A stretch of 64,000 nt of DNA from assembly GCA_030386875.1 (NCBI GenBank), contig CM059569.1, forward strand, positions 42,199,842 to 42,263,841, read 5' to 3'. The position numbers and the translations under genes were made by a program. The DNA comes from Morinoia aosen (lineage: Eukaryota > Arthropoda > Malacostraca > Amphipoda > Talitridae). The notes beneath the pieces were generated by a model that was not told where the DNA came from, made no database searches, and worked only from the letters and a program-made list of their open reading frames with translations. Of the stretch, positions 46,632 through 59,056 are shown one piece after another (position 1 is the stretch's first letter; every line of letters begins with the position of its first letter).

Positions 46632-48370
46632 TAGAATCGCTCAGATATATGAGACAGATATATGGACGTTGCAGCACACAGCAGTCATTTGCAAAATAGA
46701 AAGGACAGCAGAGTATATTAATGCTGTAGTCTATCATATAATAATTACTGCATCTTTTGTAGGACTCATCAAAGGCTGACTGTCTTATAATTACGACGTA
46801 CGCGTCAGTCACGGAGGTTTATAATAAATAAAAAATGGCACTAATGAGAGTCTGATGAGGCAGGACGTTCTGGGAGGCGAATATTGGGGACTATTGGACG
46901 CTTCTGGGCCAGTAAATCCCGCCTTCGATATAAACAAATAAAATCGCTAAATATCAGATAAATTGTCCTAAAAAACAGTATAGATTCCTTAAGCAAAGCA
47001 GATAACTCAAATGGAATATTTTTTGAAAAACACCATTAAAAAAATAATATTATTAACAGTCAAGTTATTTAATTTTAAGTTTACATGAAATAATGCGTTG
47101 TGAAAGCATAACATTGAACAATATTTTGAGAATAATTTTTTAACAAATTTTGTCTTACCCTAATCCGTCTAGATTTAAGGGCACATTTAAATATATTTTC
47201 CTCATAATCGTATAACTCCTCCAGCTCTAGGATGGAGAAAATAAAATACAAACTTTTTGCCTTGTGTCCAATTATTCGTCAATGCCCTAACGATAGTTGA
47301 GCGTAAGAAACTCTAACGATACCAAACCATGAATCATTGTAACACCCATTGTGAAGCCATCTGTAACATGATAGGAAAGCCGATGGGGTATACTGTCAGG
47401 TCTACTCACTTCTCAGGCTCAGAAGCCTTATAAAATCTCGTATTATTGTGGCGGCTCAAAATTTCGAAACAAATGCTCGAATCGAGGCAAGTTTTCAATT
47501 TATAGAAATTTAAATCCCTTTCAAAGCAACAGAATATATTGATTCAGTATTATCATATTTTTTGCCATAAGAATATCAGCTAAGCACTTGAAATAGCAGT
47601 GTTGGAAGTGCAGTGTGGTGGAATTAGCAGTGTCAGGTGCAGGATAAGAACGACCTAAGGAAAACAAGAGATGTTTCACTGAATCTCAATAGAACCTCAG
47701 AGCTAATTTTGTGAATATAACATAAAAATATTACATTTTACACCTAAGAAAATTTTCCTGAGTTAGAAGATGGTACATATGGTAGCAAAATTCCCTGAGG
47801 TAGAAGATGGTATAGATGGTATGAAAATTTTCTGAAGTAGATGTTCGCATGTTAGAGGTATTTAACTTTACAGAAGATCGGAAGAACGTGCAAAAAGCAA
47901 GAGATGCTGTGCACAGTTCTTTTTCTTCTCATCTTTGTTATTCTAATTGTTTGCTTTTCTCATTTCGAACACTGCGTGCAGCTCTGTGGCAGGAGCCCGT
48001 GAGTGGAGTTCCTACAATTTCAGAAAGCACGCAAACGCAACAGAATTATGCGAGTCTCGCACGCTACTTTCCACAAGCTTCATTTTAGAGACGAATTGAG
48101 CATTAGAAGCGTGGAACGTTTGAGTTTTATTAGCGGACACGAACGTCGAGCTCTAAAATGTATGAGAGGTAATAAATGTGCTCTGCAAATAAAATCAAAA
48201 AATTTTAATGAAAAATATCATTTGATTATTCCTACGCAATTATCAGAAAGTAAACAATGAACTCAGTTGATGACCCTGTGAGCTTCCGATTTGTTCTCAA
48301 AGTTGCCAACGTCAAATTGATGGAAGTGGCATAACAGGGCAGTCTGTGATGCGCTGAACTGCGGAGGCAT
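46632..48370. other. unique sequence with a small duplication
   Basis: At 47755-47842 a unit of about 38 bp (gagttagaagatggta then atggta) occurs two to three times. The frames at 47849-48260 overlap and lack recognisable motifs. No supported gene. Confidence 0.4.
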
Positions 48371-48371
48371 G

Positions 48372-48602
48372 GGATTGCTTGCTAGCTTCCTTGCTTGCTT
48401 GCTGTCTGCCTGCTTGCTCGCTTATTTACTTGCTTGTTTGTTTCTTTGCTTTCTCAATAGCTTGCTTACTTGCTTGCTTGCTTGCTCTCTTGTTCGCTTG
48501 CTTGTTCCTTACTTGCTGTTCATTGCTTGCTTCTTCGCTTGTTTGCTTACTGCTTGCTTGCTTGCTTGTATACTTGATCGCTTGCTAGCTTGTTTGCACT
48601 TG
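48372..48602 (+). repeat. degenerate CTTG tetranucleotide tract
   Basis: Interrupted (cttg)n with substitutions over 230 bp. The Leu/Ala/Cys-rich frames across it are artefacts. Confidence 0.95.
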
Positions 48603-48789
48603 CTTATGGAAAGAATAGGTTCAATTTTTATTGAAAAATAGTCATCTAAATAGAAACTGCCATTCAATTTTTATTTTACATTGATGACTTGGAGAAAACC
48701 AACTATGACTACGGCCAAATCAGAAAAAAATGTCATCGATGAGTATTTAAAATACCTTCTTAAACGTTAGCATCATGAACGAGTTTTTT

Positions 48790-51610
48790 GTGACTACTGC
48801 CTCCTGGAACATGTCTCTACTTACGACTGTCTCCTGGAACATGTCTCTACTTACGACTGCCTCCTGGAACATGTCTCTACTTACGACTGTCTCCTGGAAC
48901 ATGTCTCTACTTACGACTGTCTCCTGGAACATGTCTCTACTTACGACTGTCTCCTGGAACATGTCTCTACTTACGACTGTCTCCTGGAACATGTCTCTAC
49001 TTACGACTGCCTCCTGGAACATGTCTCTACTTACGACTGCCTCCTGGAACATGTCTCTACTTACGACTGTCTCCTGGAACATGTCTCGACTAACGACTGT
49101 CTCCTGGAACATGTCTCTACTTACGACTGTCTCCTGGAACATGTCTCTACTTACGACTGTCTCCTGGAACATGTATCTACTTACGACTGTCTCCTGTAAC
49201 ATGTCTCTACTTACGACTGTCTCCTGGAACATGTCTCTACTTACGACTGTCTCATGGAACATGTCTCTACTTACGACTGTCTCCTGGAACATGTCTCTAC
49301 TTACGACTGTCTCCTGGAACATGTCTCTACTTACGACTGTCTCCTGGAACATGTCTCTACTTACGACTGTCTCCTGGAACATGTCTCTACATACGACTGT
49401 CTCCTGGAGCATGTCTCTACTTACGACTGCCTCCTGGAACATGTCTCTACTTACGACTGTCTCCTGGAACATGTCTCTACTTACGACTGTCTCCTGGAAC
49501 ATGTCTCTACTTACGACTGTCTCCTGGAACATGTCTCTACTTACGACTGCCTCCTGGAACATGTCTCTACTTACGACTGTCTCCTGGAACATGTCTCTAC
49601 TTACGACTGTCTCCTGGAACATGTATCTACTTACGACTGCCTCCTGGAACATGTCACTACTTACGACTGCCTCCTGGAACATGTCTCTACTTACGACTGT
49701 CTCCTGGAACATGTCTCTACTTACGACTGTCTCCTGGAACATGTCTCTACTTACGACTGTCTCCTGGAACATGTCTCTACTTACGACTGTCTCCTGGAAC
49801 ATGTATCTACTTACGACTGCCTCCTGGAACATGTCACTACTTACGACTGCCTCCTGGAACATGTCTCTACTTACGACTGTCTCCTGGAACATGTCTCTAC
49901 TTACGACTGTCTCCTGGAACATGTCTCTACTTACGACTGCCTCCTGGAACATGTATCTACTTACGACTGCCTCCTGGAACATGTCTCTACTTACGACTGT
50001 CTCCTGGAACATGTCTCTACTTACGACTGTCTCCTGGAACATGTCTCTACTTACGACTGCCTCCTGGAACATGTCTCGACTAACGACTGTCTCCTGGAAC
50101 ATGTCTCTACTTACGACTGTCTCCTGGAACATGTCTCTACTTACGACTGTCTCCTGGAACATGTATCTACTTACGACTGTCTCCTGTAACATGTCTCTAC
50201 TTACGACTGTCTCCTGGAACATGTCTCTACTTACGACTGTCTCATGGAACATGTCTCTACTTACGACTGTCTCCTGGAACATGTCTCTACTTACGACTGT
50301 CTCCTGGAACATGTCTCTACTTACGACTGTCTCCTGGAACATGTCTCTACTTACGACTGTCTCCTGGAACATGTCTCTACATACGACTGTCTCCTGGAGC
50401 ATGTCTCTACTTACGACTGCCTCCTGGAACATGTCTCTACTTACGACTGTCTCCTGGAACATGTCTCTACTTACGACTGTCTCCTGGAACATGTCTCTAC
50501 TTACGACTGTCTCCTGGAACATGTCTCTACTTACGACTGCCTCCTGGAACATGTCTCTACTTACGACTGTCTCCTGGAACATGTCTCTACTTACGACTGT
50601 CTCCTGGAACATGTATCTACTTACGACTGCCTCCTGGAACATGTCACTACTTACGACTGCCTCCTGGAACATGTCTCTACTTACGACTGTCTCCTGGAAC
50701 ATGTCTCTACTTACGACTGTCTCCTGGAACATGTCTCTACTTACGACTGTCTCCTGGAACATGTCTCTACTTACGACTGTCTCCTGGAACATGTATCTAC
50801 TTACGACTGCCTCCTGGAACATGTCACTACTTACGACTGCCTCCTGGAACATGTCTCTACTTACGACTGTCTCCTGGAACATGTCTCTACTTACGACTGT
50901 CTCCTGGAACATGTCTCTACTTACGACTGCCTCCTGGAACATGTATCTACTTACGACTGCCTCCTGGAACATGTCTCTACTTACGACTGTCTCCTGGAAC
51001 ATGTCTCTACTTACGACTGTCTCCTGGAACATGTCTCTACTTACGACTGCCTCCTGGAGCATGTCTCTACTTACGACTGTCGCCTGGAACATGTCTCTAC
51101 TTACGACTGCCTCCTGGAACATGTCTCTACTTACGACTGTCTCCTGGAACATGTCTCTACTTACGACTGCCTCCTGGAACATGTCTCTACTTACGACTGT
51201 CTCCTGGAACATGTCTCTACTTACGACTGTCTCCTGGAACATGTCTCTACTTACGACTGTCTCCTGGAACATGTCTCTACTTACGACTGTCTCCTGGAAC
51301 ATGTATCTACTTACGACAGTCTCCTGGAACATGTCTCTACTTACGACTGTCTCCTGGAACATGTCTCTACTTACGACTGCCTCCTGGAACATGTCTCTAC
51401 TTACGACTGTCTCCTGGAACATGTCTCTACTTACGACTGTCTCCTGGAACATGTCTCTACTTACGACTGTCTCCTGGAACATGTCTCTACTTACGACTGC
51501 CTCCTGGAACATGTCTCTTCTTACGACTGTCTCCTGGAACATGTCTCTACTTACGACTGCCTCCTGGAACATGTCTCTACTTACGACTGCCTTCTGGAGC
51601 ATGTCATCAG
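48790..51610 (+). repeat. 30-bp satellite array, about 94 units, containing a 990-bp tandem duplication
   Basis: The unit is acatgtctctacttacgact plus gtctcctgga, with a frequent T/C site (gactGT or gactGC ctcc) and rarer variants. The rare variants come in pairs exactly 990 bp (33 units) apart: the tcgactaacgac variant near 49087/50077, ctcctgtaac near 49190/50180, ctcatggaac near 49251/50241, and ctacatacgac near 49386/50376. So about 49081-50070 is duplicated at 50071-51060. Frames are open on both strands for over 960 codons (+ NMSLLTTVSW, - SRDMFQETVV) and in a second + frame (EHVSTYDCLL), broken only at the ctgtaac variants. Confidence 0.98.
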
Positions 51611-52540
51611 TTATAAACATTCCGTACGGGAAACGCCACATTGATCAATTTCTAAAAGAAGATTGAAGTTGAGACCGTTAGATTTTCTTTCATAAATTAA
51701 TTTACGACTGCAACGTGACGCTCGTGTGACTGTTATGTTCATGTAACTTATCTCATCACTAATTATCTATTTTATGATCCTCATGCTGAGAGAATTTAAG
51801 AAAACAAGAGGTTAATATCTCGTCAGCTTATTAGTGACGTAAACTATAACATATATAATTATTTGCGCATCTAAAGACCATTTCCAGCAAATCAAGTAAA
51901 TCTACGCTAATCCGTACCAAAAATGCACTCGTGCATAAATGTTATACAAGGTCACTATTGAAGGCACTTGAAAACCGAAGAATGTCTTGACACTCTTACT
52001 TACATCGCTTACTTCAATCTTTATTCAACTTCACTGGCGTTCTCGGCATCATTTCATGCATTGCGACTGAAGAAAATCATGCTTGAGTAAAACTATATTT
52101 GATAAAAGCTCGCGTTAAACATACAATGTTGCGTACGACGGGAGAGGGACCTTCGTCAAGGGTTTATAACCACCGGACTGCTGCTTCAATCTTCTAATTA
52201 AGCTAACACAGACACTCTACAGAATTACTGCTGTCTGCAGACTAGTTCATTAGAAACTTTTGGCTTCTGAAGGTGCAAGATAAGAGATAATACCTCAAAT
52301 CTATAATTAGCGGGAGTTCTCACGCATGTATTTGACTCGGTACTTTTGTACCATGTGTACCGTGCATCGGCATGTACACACTTAATGCTACCGAAGCCTC
52401 CAAATCACTCAACACTTTGACTGCAGCGAGTAAAACTGACGTATTATATTGAATTCAAATTTAAAGTCCATTGTGGTGAGCAATCTTGAAAATATCAAAC
52501 ATTAACTGGATCGTGTTTTTATTTAGTTTTGAATAAGAAT
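51611..52540. other. anonymous sequence
   Basis: No supportable gene or repeat beyond the tail of the array. Confidence 0.45.
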
Positions 52541-52612
52541 TTTTAAAATTTAGTCTGTGACTACTGGTTGGTCATCAGCATAATGAAAACTCCCTCAACG
52601 ACTAAATGTGGC
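52541..52612 (-). repeat. dispersed repeat family D, copy 3 (fragment)
   Basis: Read inverted, gttgagggagttttcattat, gctgatgaccaaccagtag and tcac match the core of the copies at 1.46 and 31.0 kb. It lies 20 bp from a palindromic MITE-like element. No tandem array adjoins this fragment. Confidence 0.6.
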
Positions 52613-52632
52613 TCACGTCGCAGTCAGTCAAA

Positions 52633-52732
52633 CCCAGTCTAACTTTTTCGCTGCCCGCATGCATATTTTTCGCCATATAAGTAACTAAATTGCCTGGGCG
52701 GTGAAAAACACGCATGCTCCAGCGAAACTGGG
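52633..52732. mobile_element. palindromic MITE-like element, family P, copy 2 (decayed)
   Basis: Left arm cccagtctaactttttcgct..gcatgcat and right arm ..gcatgctccagcgaaactggg are imperfect complements. Same family as 22094-22211. The arms are more diverged, so this insertion or its decay is older. Confidence 0.7.
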
Positions 52733-53578
52733 AACTATATGCCTTAAACTATAACTATAATGTATTCTATAACTATAATACATTTAACTATATGCGTTAA
52801 ACTGGGAAGTGTTGAATATACCTACACAAAATCGCCAGCTTATTGAACGATGCTGATATTTGTGAATTACCAGTAACAAAATCCTTCGAGTTCATCAGTT
52901 TAGAATTAAACAAGTACGTTTAAATTTTTACAGAATTCAAAAGCAAAGCAGGTGCACGGAAGAACACTGGCTTCTATGACAGCCCAAATCTGGTGTTTAA
53001 CCTAAGCGATTTTAGTTTCAGTATAATTTTATCCACTTATTTTTAGCTGCGTACTAAGTTTCTCTCTGTTAAATTAAAACAATTAGTGTGTTTCTTTAAT
53101 AAAAGTAGAATGCAGTACTTTGTTGAGCTACTTATTTTGCATCTCCGTCATGCGAGAAGCCTGCGTGAGCTTCGTAAACTTGACAGACCTAATGATCGTC
53201 ATCTCTGTTTCTAATTTCCCACTGCTAATTACTGACGATGTAATCCGAATTAATCTACTAAACCTGAATCTACTTATGCACTTAGATAATTAGCTGGCTC
53301 CTGTATATTTGTTGTGCTTGTAACTAAACAAATAAAATTAAAAATATCAGTTGTACAGTGAGATGTTGCTGTACTGTTGGTTTCATAAGGCAAAGACCTG
53401 TCTAGTCGATATTTAGAAAATGAGATTTCACAAAACAAAGCCCGTTTCAAATGGACACTTTGAAATAACGTAGACCCATTAACAAAGTAAAAATTTTAGC
53501 TCTTTTCATTAAATAAGAAATGTAACATGACCAGGAATAAGAGACGAAGGTAGGCGTCACATAACAGCGCATGAGGAA
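52733..53578. other. anonymous AT-rich sequence
   Basis: No supportable feature. Confidence 0.45.
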
Positions 53579-54195
53579 TTTAGATGTGTTGGCATTCATG
53601 TGTTAGCATTTAGATGTGTTAGCATTGATGTGTTAGCATTTAGATGTGTTGGCATTCATGTGTTAGCATTTAGATGTGTTAGCATTCATGTGTTAGCATT
53701 TAGATGTGTTGGCATTCATGTGTTAGCATTTAGATGTGTTAGCATTCATGTGTTAGCATTTAGATGTGTTGGCATTCATGTGTTAGCATTTAGATGTGTT
53801 AGCATTCATGTGTTAGCATTTAGATGTGTTGGCATTCATGTGTTAGCATTTAGATGTGTTAGCATTCATGTGTTAGCATTTAGATGTGTTAGCATTCATG
53901 TGTTAGCATTTAGATGTGTTGGCATTCATGTGTTAGCATTTAGATGTGTTAGCATTTAGATGTGTTGGCATTCATGTGTTAGCATTTAGATGTGTTAGCA
54001 TTCATGTGTTAGCATTTAGATGTGTTAGCATTCATGTGTTAGCATTTAGATGTGTTGGCATTCATGTGTTAGCATTTAGATGTGTTAGCATTCATGTGTT
54101 AGCATGTAGATGTGTTAGCATTCATGTGTTAGCATTTAGATGTGTTAGCATTCATGTGTGAGCATTTAGATGTGTTAGCATTCATGTGTTAGCTT
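53579..54195 (+). repeat. 15/30-bp array (tagatgtgttagcatt / catgtgttagcatt)
   Basis: About 20 units of 30 bp, each made of two 15-bp halves (tttagatgtgttagca and ttcatgtgttagca). A G/A difference (ttggca or ttagca) alternates over the first half, giving a 60-bp higher-order period. The + strand ORFs (VLAFRCVSIH) are a consequence of the period. Confidence 0.97.
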
Positions 54196-54369
54196 TCAAA
54201 ATTGCAAGAAACGAAAAGGCGGAAATGTTTTCAAGAAACGGTTTTTCCGGCGAGTAAAAAACTCGAAAAGGAAAATTAAAAGCGCCGATGAAGTAAAAAA
54301 TCACCATCCTTATGGACGCAAAAGTGTCAGTTTACGTTGAAGAAATTTGTTCATGCCATCCGTGGCAGC

Positions 54370-54622
54370 TTTTTTCATCTTACTATTATCCTTGGTATGT
54401 TTATTTATTTTTTTGGTGTCCGCTGCTTCCGTCTCTCTGTGACGCTCACAAGGACGCTCAATGACCGTATCTGTGATACGAGTTTCACCAGTGCACAAGT
54501 ACAAGAATATTTTAATCGCGGGTACTGTTGGGATGGATATATTTGTTTGCCATCCACATCTGGAAAAATTTTGCAATTAAAATATTGCATCCCATCATTT
54601 TTGACGGGCTCTGTACACTATT
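54370..54622 (+). mobile_element. Helitron-like non-autonomous element, copy B
   Basis: Homologous to copies A and C. The 3' end has the hairpin region cccatcatttttgacggg, then ctctgtacaCTAT, one base off the CTAG seen in A and C. A 105-codon frame (54337-54654) crosses it and is discussed among the rejected items. The 5' limit is uncertain; similarity to copy C extends at least to ttggtatgtttat. Confidence 0.65.
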
Positions 54623-56540
54623 TACAATATAAAAGGAATGAAAATTTCTTCTGAGATGAAACGCACTAAGCATTACTGTTGAGATCCCAGAGGGGAAAGG
54701 GTGCGGGAACACAAAATTCATTACTTCTGAGCACTTGGACAAGATTGCGTTCAACCTTGAAACATAAAATATTTCCAGGCATCGTCTTCAGTTTTTTGCA
54801 GTGCACAGAAGCTGTGATGCAACTCACAGAAATGTTATTCTTACGTAAGGATTCTTTTTAAATCGATGTACCAGCGTAAACAAAAACATGTCATCGTGTT
54901 GTTACAACCGTATTATTTATAATTCTTTGCTCAAAGCAGATAATATTTTATTAGCATGGCAATTATTAATTATTTTTTGATATCTGTAGTTCCTTACTAC
55001 ACTGACGTAAACAATATTTTTCAGAAGCAAATTTATTAATTTTACGGTTTTTACTGATGAGCATAATTGTCCTCCATTGTTCAGAGATGAATGTTCCAAA
55101 TATTAATATATATTAAAGTTCAGCCTTTATTACCTAGTTTTTAAAAGCAAAATATTTCATGTCAAACAGATTTTGTACTAACGGCATCTTGTAATTCTAT
55201 GCATGAAATGAAATTGTTTAAATGAGCTGAAAAAAATTAGCGAGGATGCTGAACCTCATCTTGAGTGCACGAGTCAGGTAATAATGAAATACCAATTCCT
55301 TTTGTTTTTTATGAGCTCGTGACCAGTATTTTTGGAAGGAGTGATATTTTTATATATGACCGTGTTCCGAAAGTGATTTTTGTATGGATGTTAATATCGC
55401 CTTGTATCATGCTTGCCGTGAAATCTTCAACGATGACACAAATTAAAGCTTTTACATAGAAAGATAACTCGAACTTCGCATCCAACTGACAAGCGTTTTG
55501 ATTATAATATCATAGAATCAAAAGATACTTAGAAAAACCGCAGGAATGTCAAACCCGCTGGAGATGCGTTTGGATTTTAACCACATAAAGTGTGTCTATT
55601 TGATGGAGTGAAAAGGCCAGTTTCAGTTAGATAACCGATGTAAACTGACGGAAAACTTTTCACAAACGTAAAAAAAAATTTAAATTATATTCAAGTTCAT
55701 GTTAAGCAGCTGCTACTTTAAAAACAAAAGTGAGCGATCGTGAGTTTCTATTGTGAGTTGGCTTTATGAAATCGCAAGGTTGAATTTCTAACAAATTTCG
55801 AAACTTTGTAGATATTTTTTCTCAAGAAGAATCAGAAAATTTTTTGATTCTGATGAAGAATCAAAAAATTACCTCAAAAATTATAACTCACAATTTCAAT
55901 TTTTGCTGTCTAGTAAGATAGTACTGTGAAAACTATACAATCACTTTCTGAATACAAGACGAATCAATAATTTCTCACTAATATAAAAGTTCGAGCACCG
56001 TACGGAAGAATTTAAAGTTCGGGCAGGTATTGATAAAAATTCTTAAAATTCATAAATAGCATAAAGATTAATTGAAAATCATTTTGGTAGTTTAATATCT
56101 TGAATTAAAAACCATTTGAGCGGTAATGTTCTCATTTATTATGAAATTTCGTAATTCTAATGCATCAATGAAATAAAAAAATAATTTCAAAGCTTTCCTG
56201 ATTCTTAAAAAATGTGTTCATGTCGAAAAAAAATTTTCATTTCAAGAAGAAATTCAAACGTCACTTCGAAAGTACTTCAGTATCACACAAATCCCCTGCA
56301 CACGTGTAATGTATTCATAAAAAATTGAATTGAATTTTTTTTTATTCTTCCGTTGGAGCATCCGGATGAGGAGACTCAAGTACACATCAGGGTTTTAATT
56401 TTTTGCTGATTTCCCTTTGCTTAAATATTTTTCACGTCTCAAGAGCGTTATTTAGTGCGATGGAAGGCAGATCGGAGCCAATATTTCCGTCATAAATGTT
56501 TTGTGAGTTATGATGCATATTGAAAAGCGTGTTAGTGAAG
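54623..56540. other. anonymous AT-rich sequence
   Basis: Only short frames (for example 55265-55459, 64 codons) without recognised motifs. A small inverted repeat around 55828-55870 (aagaatcagaaaatt / gattctgatg) is probably fortuitous in AT-rich DNA. Confidence 0.4.
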
Positions 56541-56790
56541 TACTAGTGTGCACGGCCCGTCAAAAATGACGGGATTCAATATTTTTCTTGAATAATTTTC
56601 CAGATGTGGATCACAAACAAATATATCCATCCTAATAGTACCCGCGATACAAATATTCTTGTACTTGTGCAATGGTGAAACTCGTATCATAGATACTTGA
56701 GCGTCCTTGTGAGCGTCACATAAAGACGGAAGAAGCGGACATCAAATACTTATATAAACACACCAATAATATTACTAAGTAAGAAGATTC
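56541..56790 (-). mobile_element. Helitron-like non-autonomous element, copy C
   Basis: Best-preserved 3' end of the family on the minus strand: a perfect 7-bp stem hairpin CCCGTCA-tttt-TGACGGG, nine bases (ccgtgcaca), then CTAG followed by T. This matches the structural rule for Helitron 3' termini. Homology to copies A and B extends about 200 bp inward. No Rep/helicase coding sequence, so non-autonomous or truncated. Confidence 0.7.
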
Positions 56791-56936
56791 TTCAAGCGTG
56801 AGGTATGAATTTAGGTCAACATATTCAATAGAAAGCAGACGCTCTGCATCCTTTTATTCTAAAACTCATAGATAAACATCAACTCCATTCTCAAATCATT
56901 CATCATCGAAAGTGGGATCCTTAAACCCAACAAATA

Positions 56937-57095
56937 TTTTCAGAAATTGGCAAGGGAAGAACCAGCACAAAAATTTCCATATAAGGGAGCCTAAAAAGCA
57001 CTCATTCAGTACCCTCAGAAATTGGCAAGGGAAGTGCCAGCACAAAAATTTCCATGTAAGGGTACCAAAAAGAAGCACTGATTCAGTGCCACCTT
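56937..57095 (+). repeat. tandem duplication of about 76 bp
   Basis: Two copies of 'cagaaattggcaagggaag', 'ccagcacaaaaatttccat' and 'taaggg', ending in 'gcactcattcagt' or 'gcactgattcagt'. Few differences between copies. Overlapping frames on both strands (up to 126 codons) include it; none is recognisable. Confidence 0.9.
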
Positions 57096-57099
57096 TTGC

Positions 57100-58200
57100 C
57101 GGCGGACTCGCACCGCCGATTCCCTTCTTAATGTCGCCTTCAGTCGCGGTTTTTTGAGGCCCAGGCAGCAACTCGACTGCCTGGATGTGGTTTTTATGAC
57201 GGACGAGAGAACAGCAATCTTTATGAGGCCATACAGAGCCTGTAGCAGAGTGAAACTACTCGTTTCAGTACCTGGTTTTAGGGTCAGGCTTGTTTCTTGC
57301 ATAATGAATTTCCTTAAAATAGCGAGTTGCCGGTGCGTTCTAAAGGAGAAGGAAACGGAAAAAAATGCTTCATGAATTTCAAATGAGCTGTGCACAAAAT
57401 CTGCTACAATATTTTTATTTTGAGTTTCTATGCGCTACATATGAAAAGAGGATTAAAAATAATTTAAATAGAATAAATTTCTTCCAAGTTCTTTTCAGAA
57501 ATGAATCGATGCAATTACCTAAAAGTCTACGGTTTTTAGTCTTGAGATTTAACTACATCGTAGACCGTTCTATCCTTTTTCTACTAAGCTGTTATCGGGT
57601 TCCTTCTTCCAAGTGATTTGCTTTAAATATATTTCAGGACTAATATTCCTTTTTAAGTTTTCGTGCTTTCTTAATTTTTGCATTCAACTGCAGTTTCTTT
57701 CCGTGTGCTGGTAACAAAACGAATACGGATCTTAATTTGAAATGCTCTCCCAAAAGTTTTCGAGATTTAGCATTTTGGTCAGCAAATTATATAGATACAG
57801 TTGACAAAAACATCATTGAAAGTAATCACGTGGATTTTAAACGACAATAGTTTGAGCGGCAATGACATTTGGAGACTATATTTGTTCTATGCAACGAATA
57901 TATTCTAATGGCATTCATATCTTGCGAATAAATATTTCAAAAACCTTGGTTAATAAGGAACTGAGTATGATTGGAAACAGAATTTAAATGCGCAATTTAT
58001 ATTTTTATCATGAAATGTAGTAGTAATGATTTTTAAAAATCAAAAATATCAAAATTTACCAATAAAATGCATCAATTAGCATTATTTCAAACACTTTTCC
58101 AACAGATAAACTAAAATACGCAGCAATTCGTCTTCAAATACAATAAAAAAATCAATTTGAACTTATATTTGATTTAGACGTAATAGCATTTCACGATCAC
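57100..58200. other. unique sequence with unassigned frames
   Basis: Overlapping + strand frames at 57154-57375 and 57365-57616 have balanced composition but no recognised motif or clear splice logic. No gene call. Confidence 0.35.
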
Positions 58201-58204
58201 TCTA

Positions 58205-59056
58205 AGTCGAACCCTGAAAAAGAAGAAATGACAGTACTTGTAAAAACGTAAAATGATATTATTTGGATAATCAGAAAAAGAAGAAATAACAGTATTTGTA
58301 AAAACGTAAGATGATATTATTTGAATAATCAGAAAAAGAAGAAATGACAGTATTTGTAAAAAGATGAAATGATATTATTTCGATATTCATAAAAAGGAGA
58401 AATGACAGTATTTGTAAAAAGGTGAAATGATATTATTTCAATATTCATAAAAAGGAGAAATGACAGTATTTGTAAAAAGGTGAAATGATATTATTTAATA
58501 TTCATAAAAAGAAGAAATGACAGTATTTGTAAAAAGATGAAATGATATTATTTCGATATTCATAAAAAGGAGAAATGACAGTATTTGTAAAAAGGTGAAA
58601 TGATATTATTTCAATATTCATAAAAAGGAGAAATGACAGTATTTGTAAAAAGATGAAATGATATTATTTCGATATTCATAAAAAGGAGAAATGACAGTAT
58701 TTGTAAAAAGGTGAAATGATATTATTTCAATATTCATATAAAGAAGAAATGACAGTATTTGTAAAAAGATGAAATGATATTATTTAGATATTCATAAAAA
58801 GGAGAAATGACAGTATTTGTAAAAAGATGAAATGATATTATTTCGATATTCAGAAAAAGGAAAAATGACAGTATTGTTAAAAAGATGAAATGATATTATT
58901 TCGATATTCATAAAAAGGAAAAATGACAGTATTTGTAAAAAGGTGAAATGATATTATTTAGATATTCAGAAAAAGGAAAAATGACAGTATTTGTAAAAAG
59001 GTGAAATGAAATTATTTCGGAATTCCGAAAAAGGAGAAATGACAGCATTTGGAAAT
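58205..59056 (+). repeat. 58-bp satellite array, about 14-15 units
   Basis: The unit contains gaaatgacagtatttgtaaa, aagatgaaatgatattattt and cgatattcataaaaagga. Variation is mainly aagatg/aaggtg and cgatatt/caatatt; the aagatg-cga and aaggtg-caa types partly alternate. First two units and last unit diverged. Confidence 0.97.

Noticed and set aside
48747..51666. 963/964-codon ORFs on opposite strands and a second + frame as genes
   Set aside because: Simultaneous openness on both strands is a property of the 30-bp unit. The second + frame is broken by a ctgtaac variant in both halves of the duplication.
54337..54654. 105-codon frame with hydrophobic start and a WDGYIC-x13-C spacing resembling the hormone-receptor (class B GPCR) extracellular domain
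   Set aside because: The frame lies on Helitron-like copy B. The aligned copies A and C have Tyr codons or other bases where B has the key Cys codons, and both carry stops or frameshifts, so the Cys pattern is private to one copy and probably accidental.
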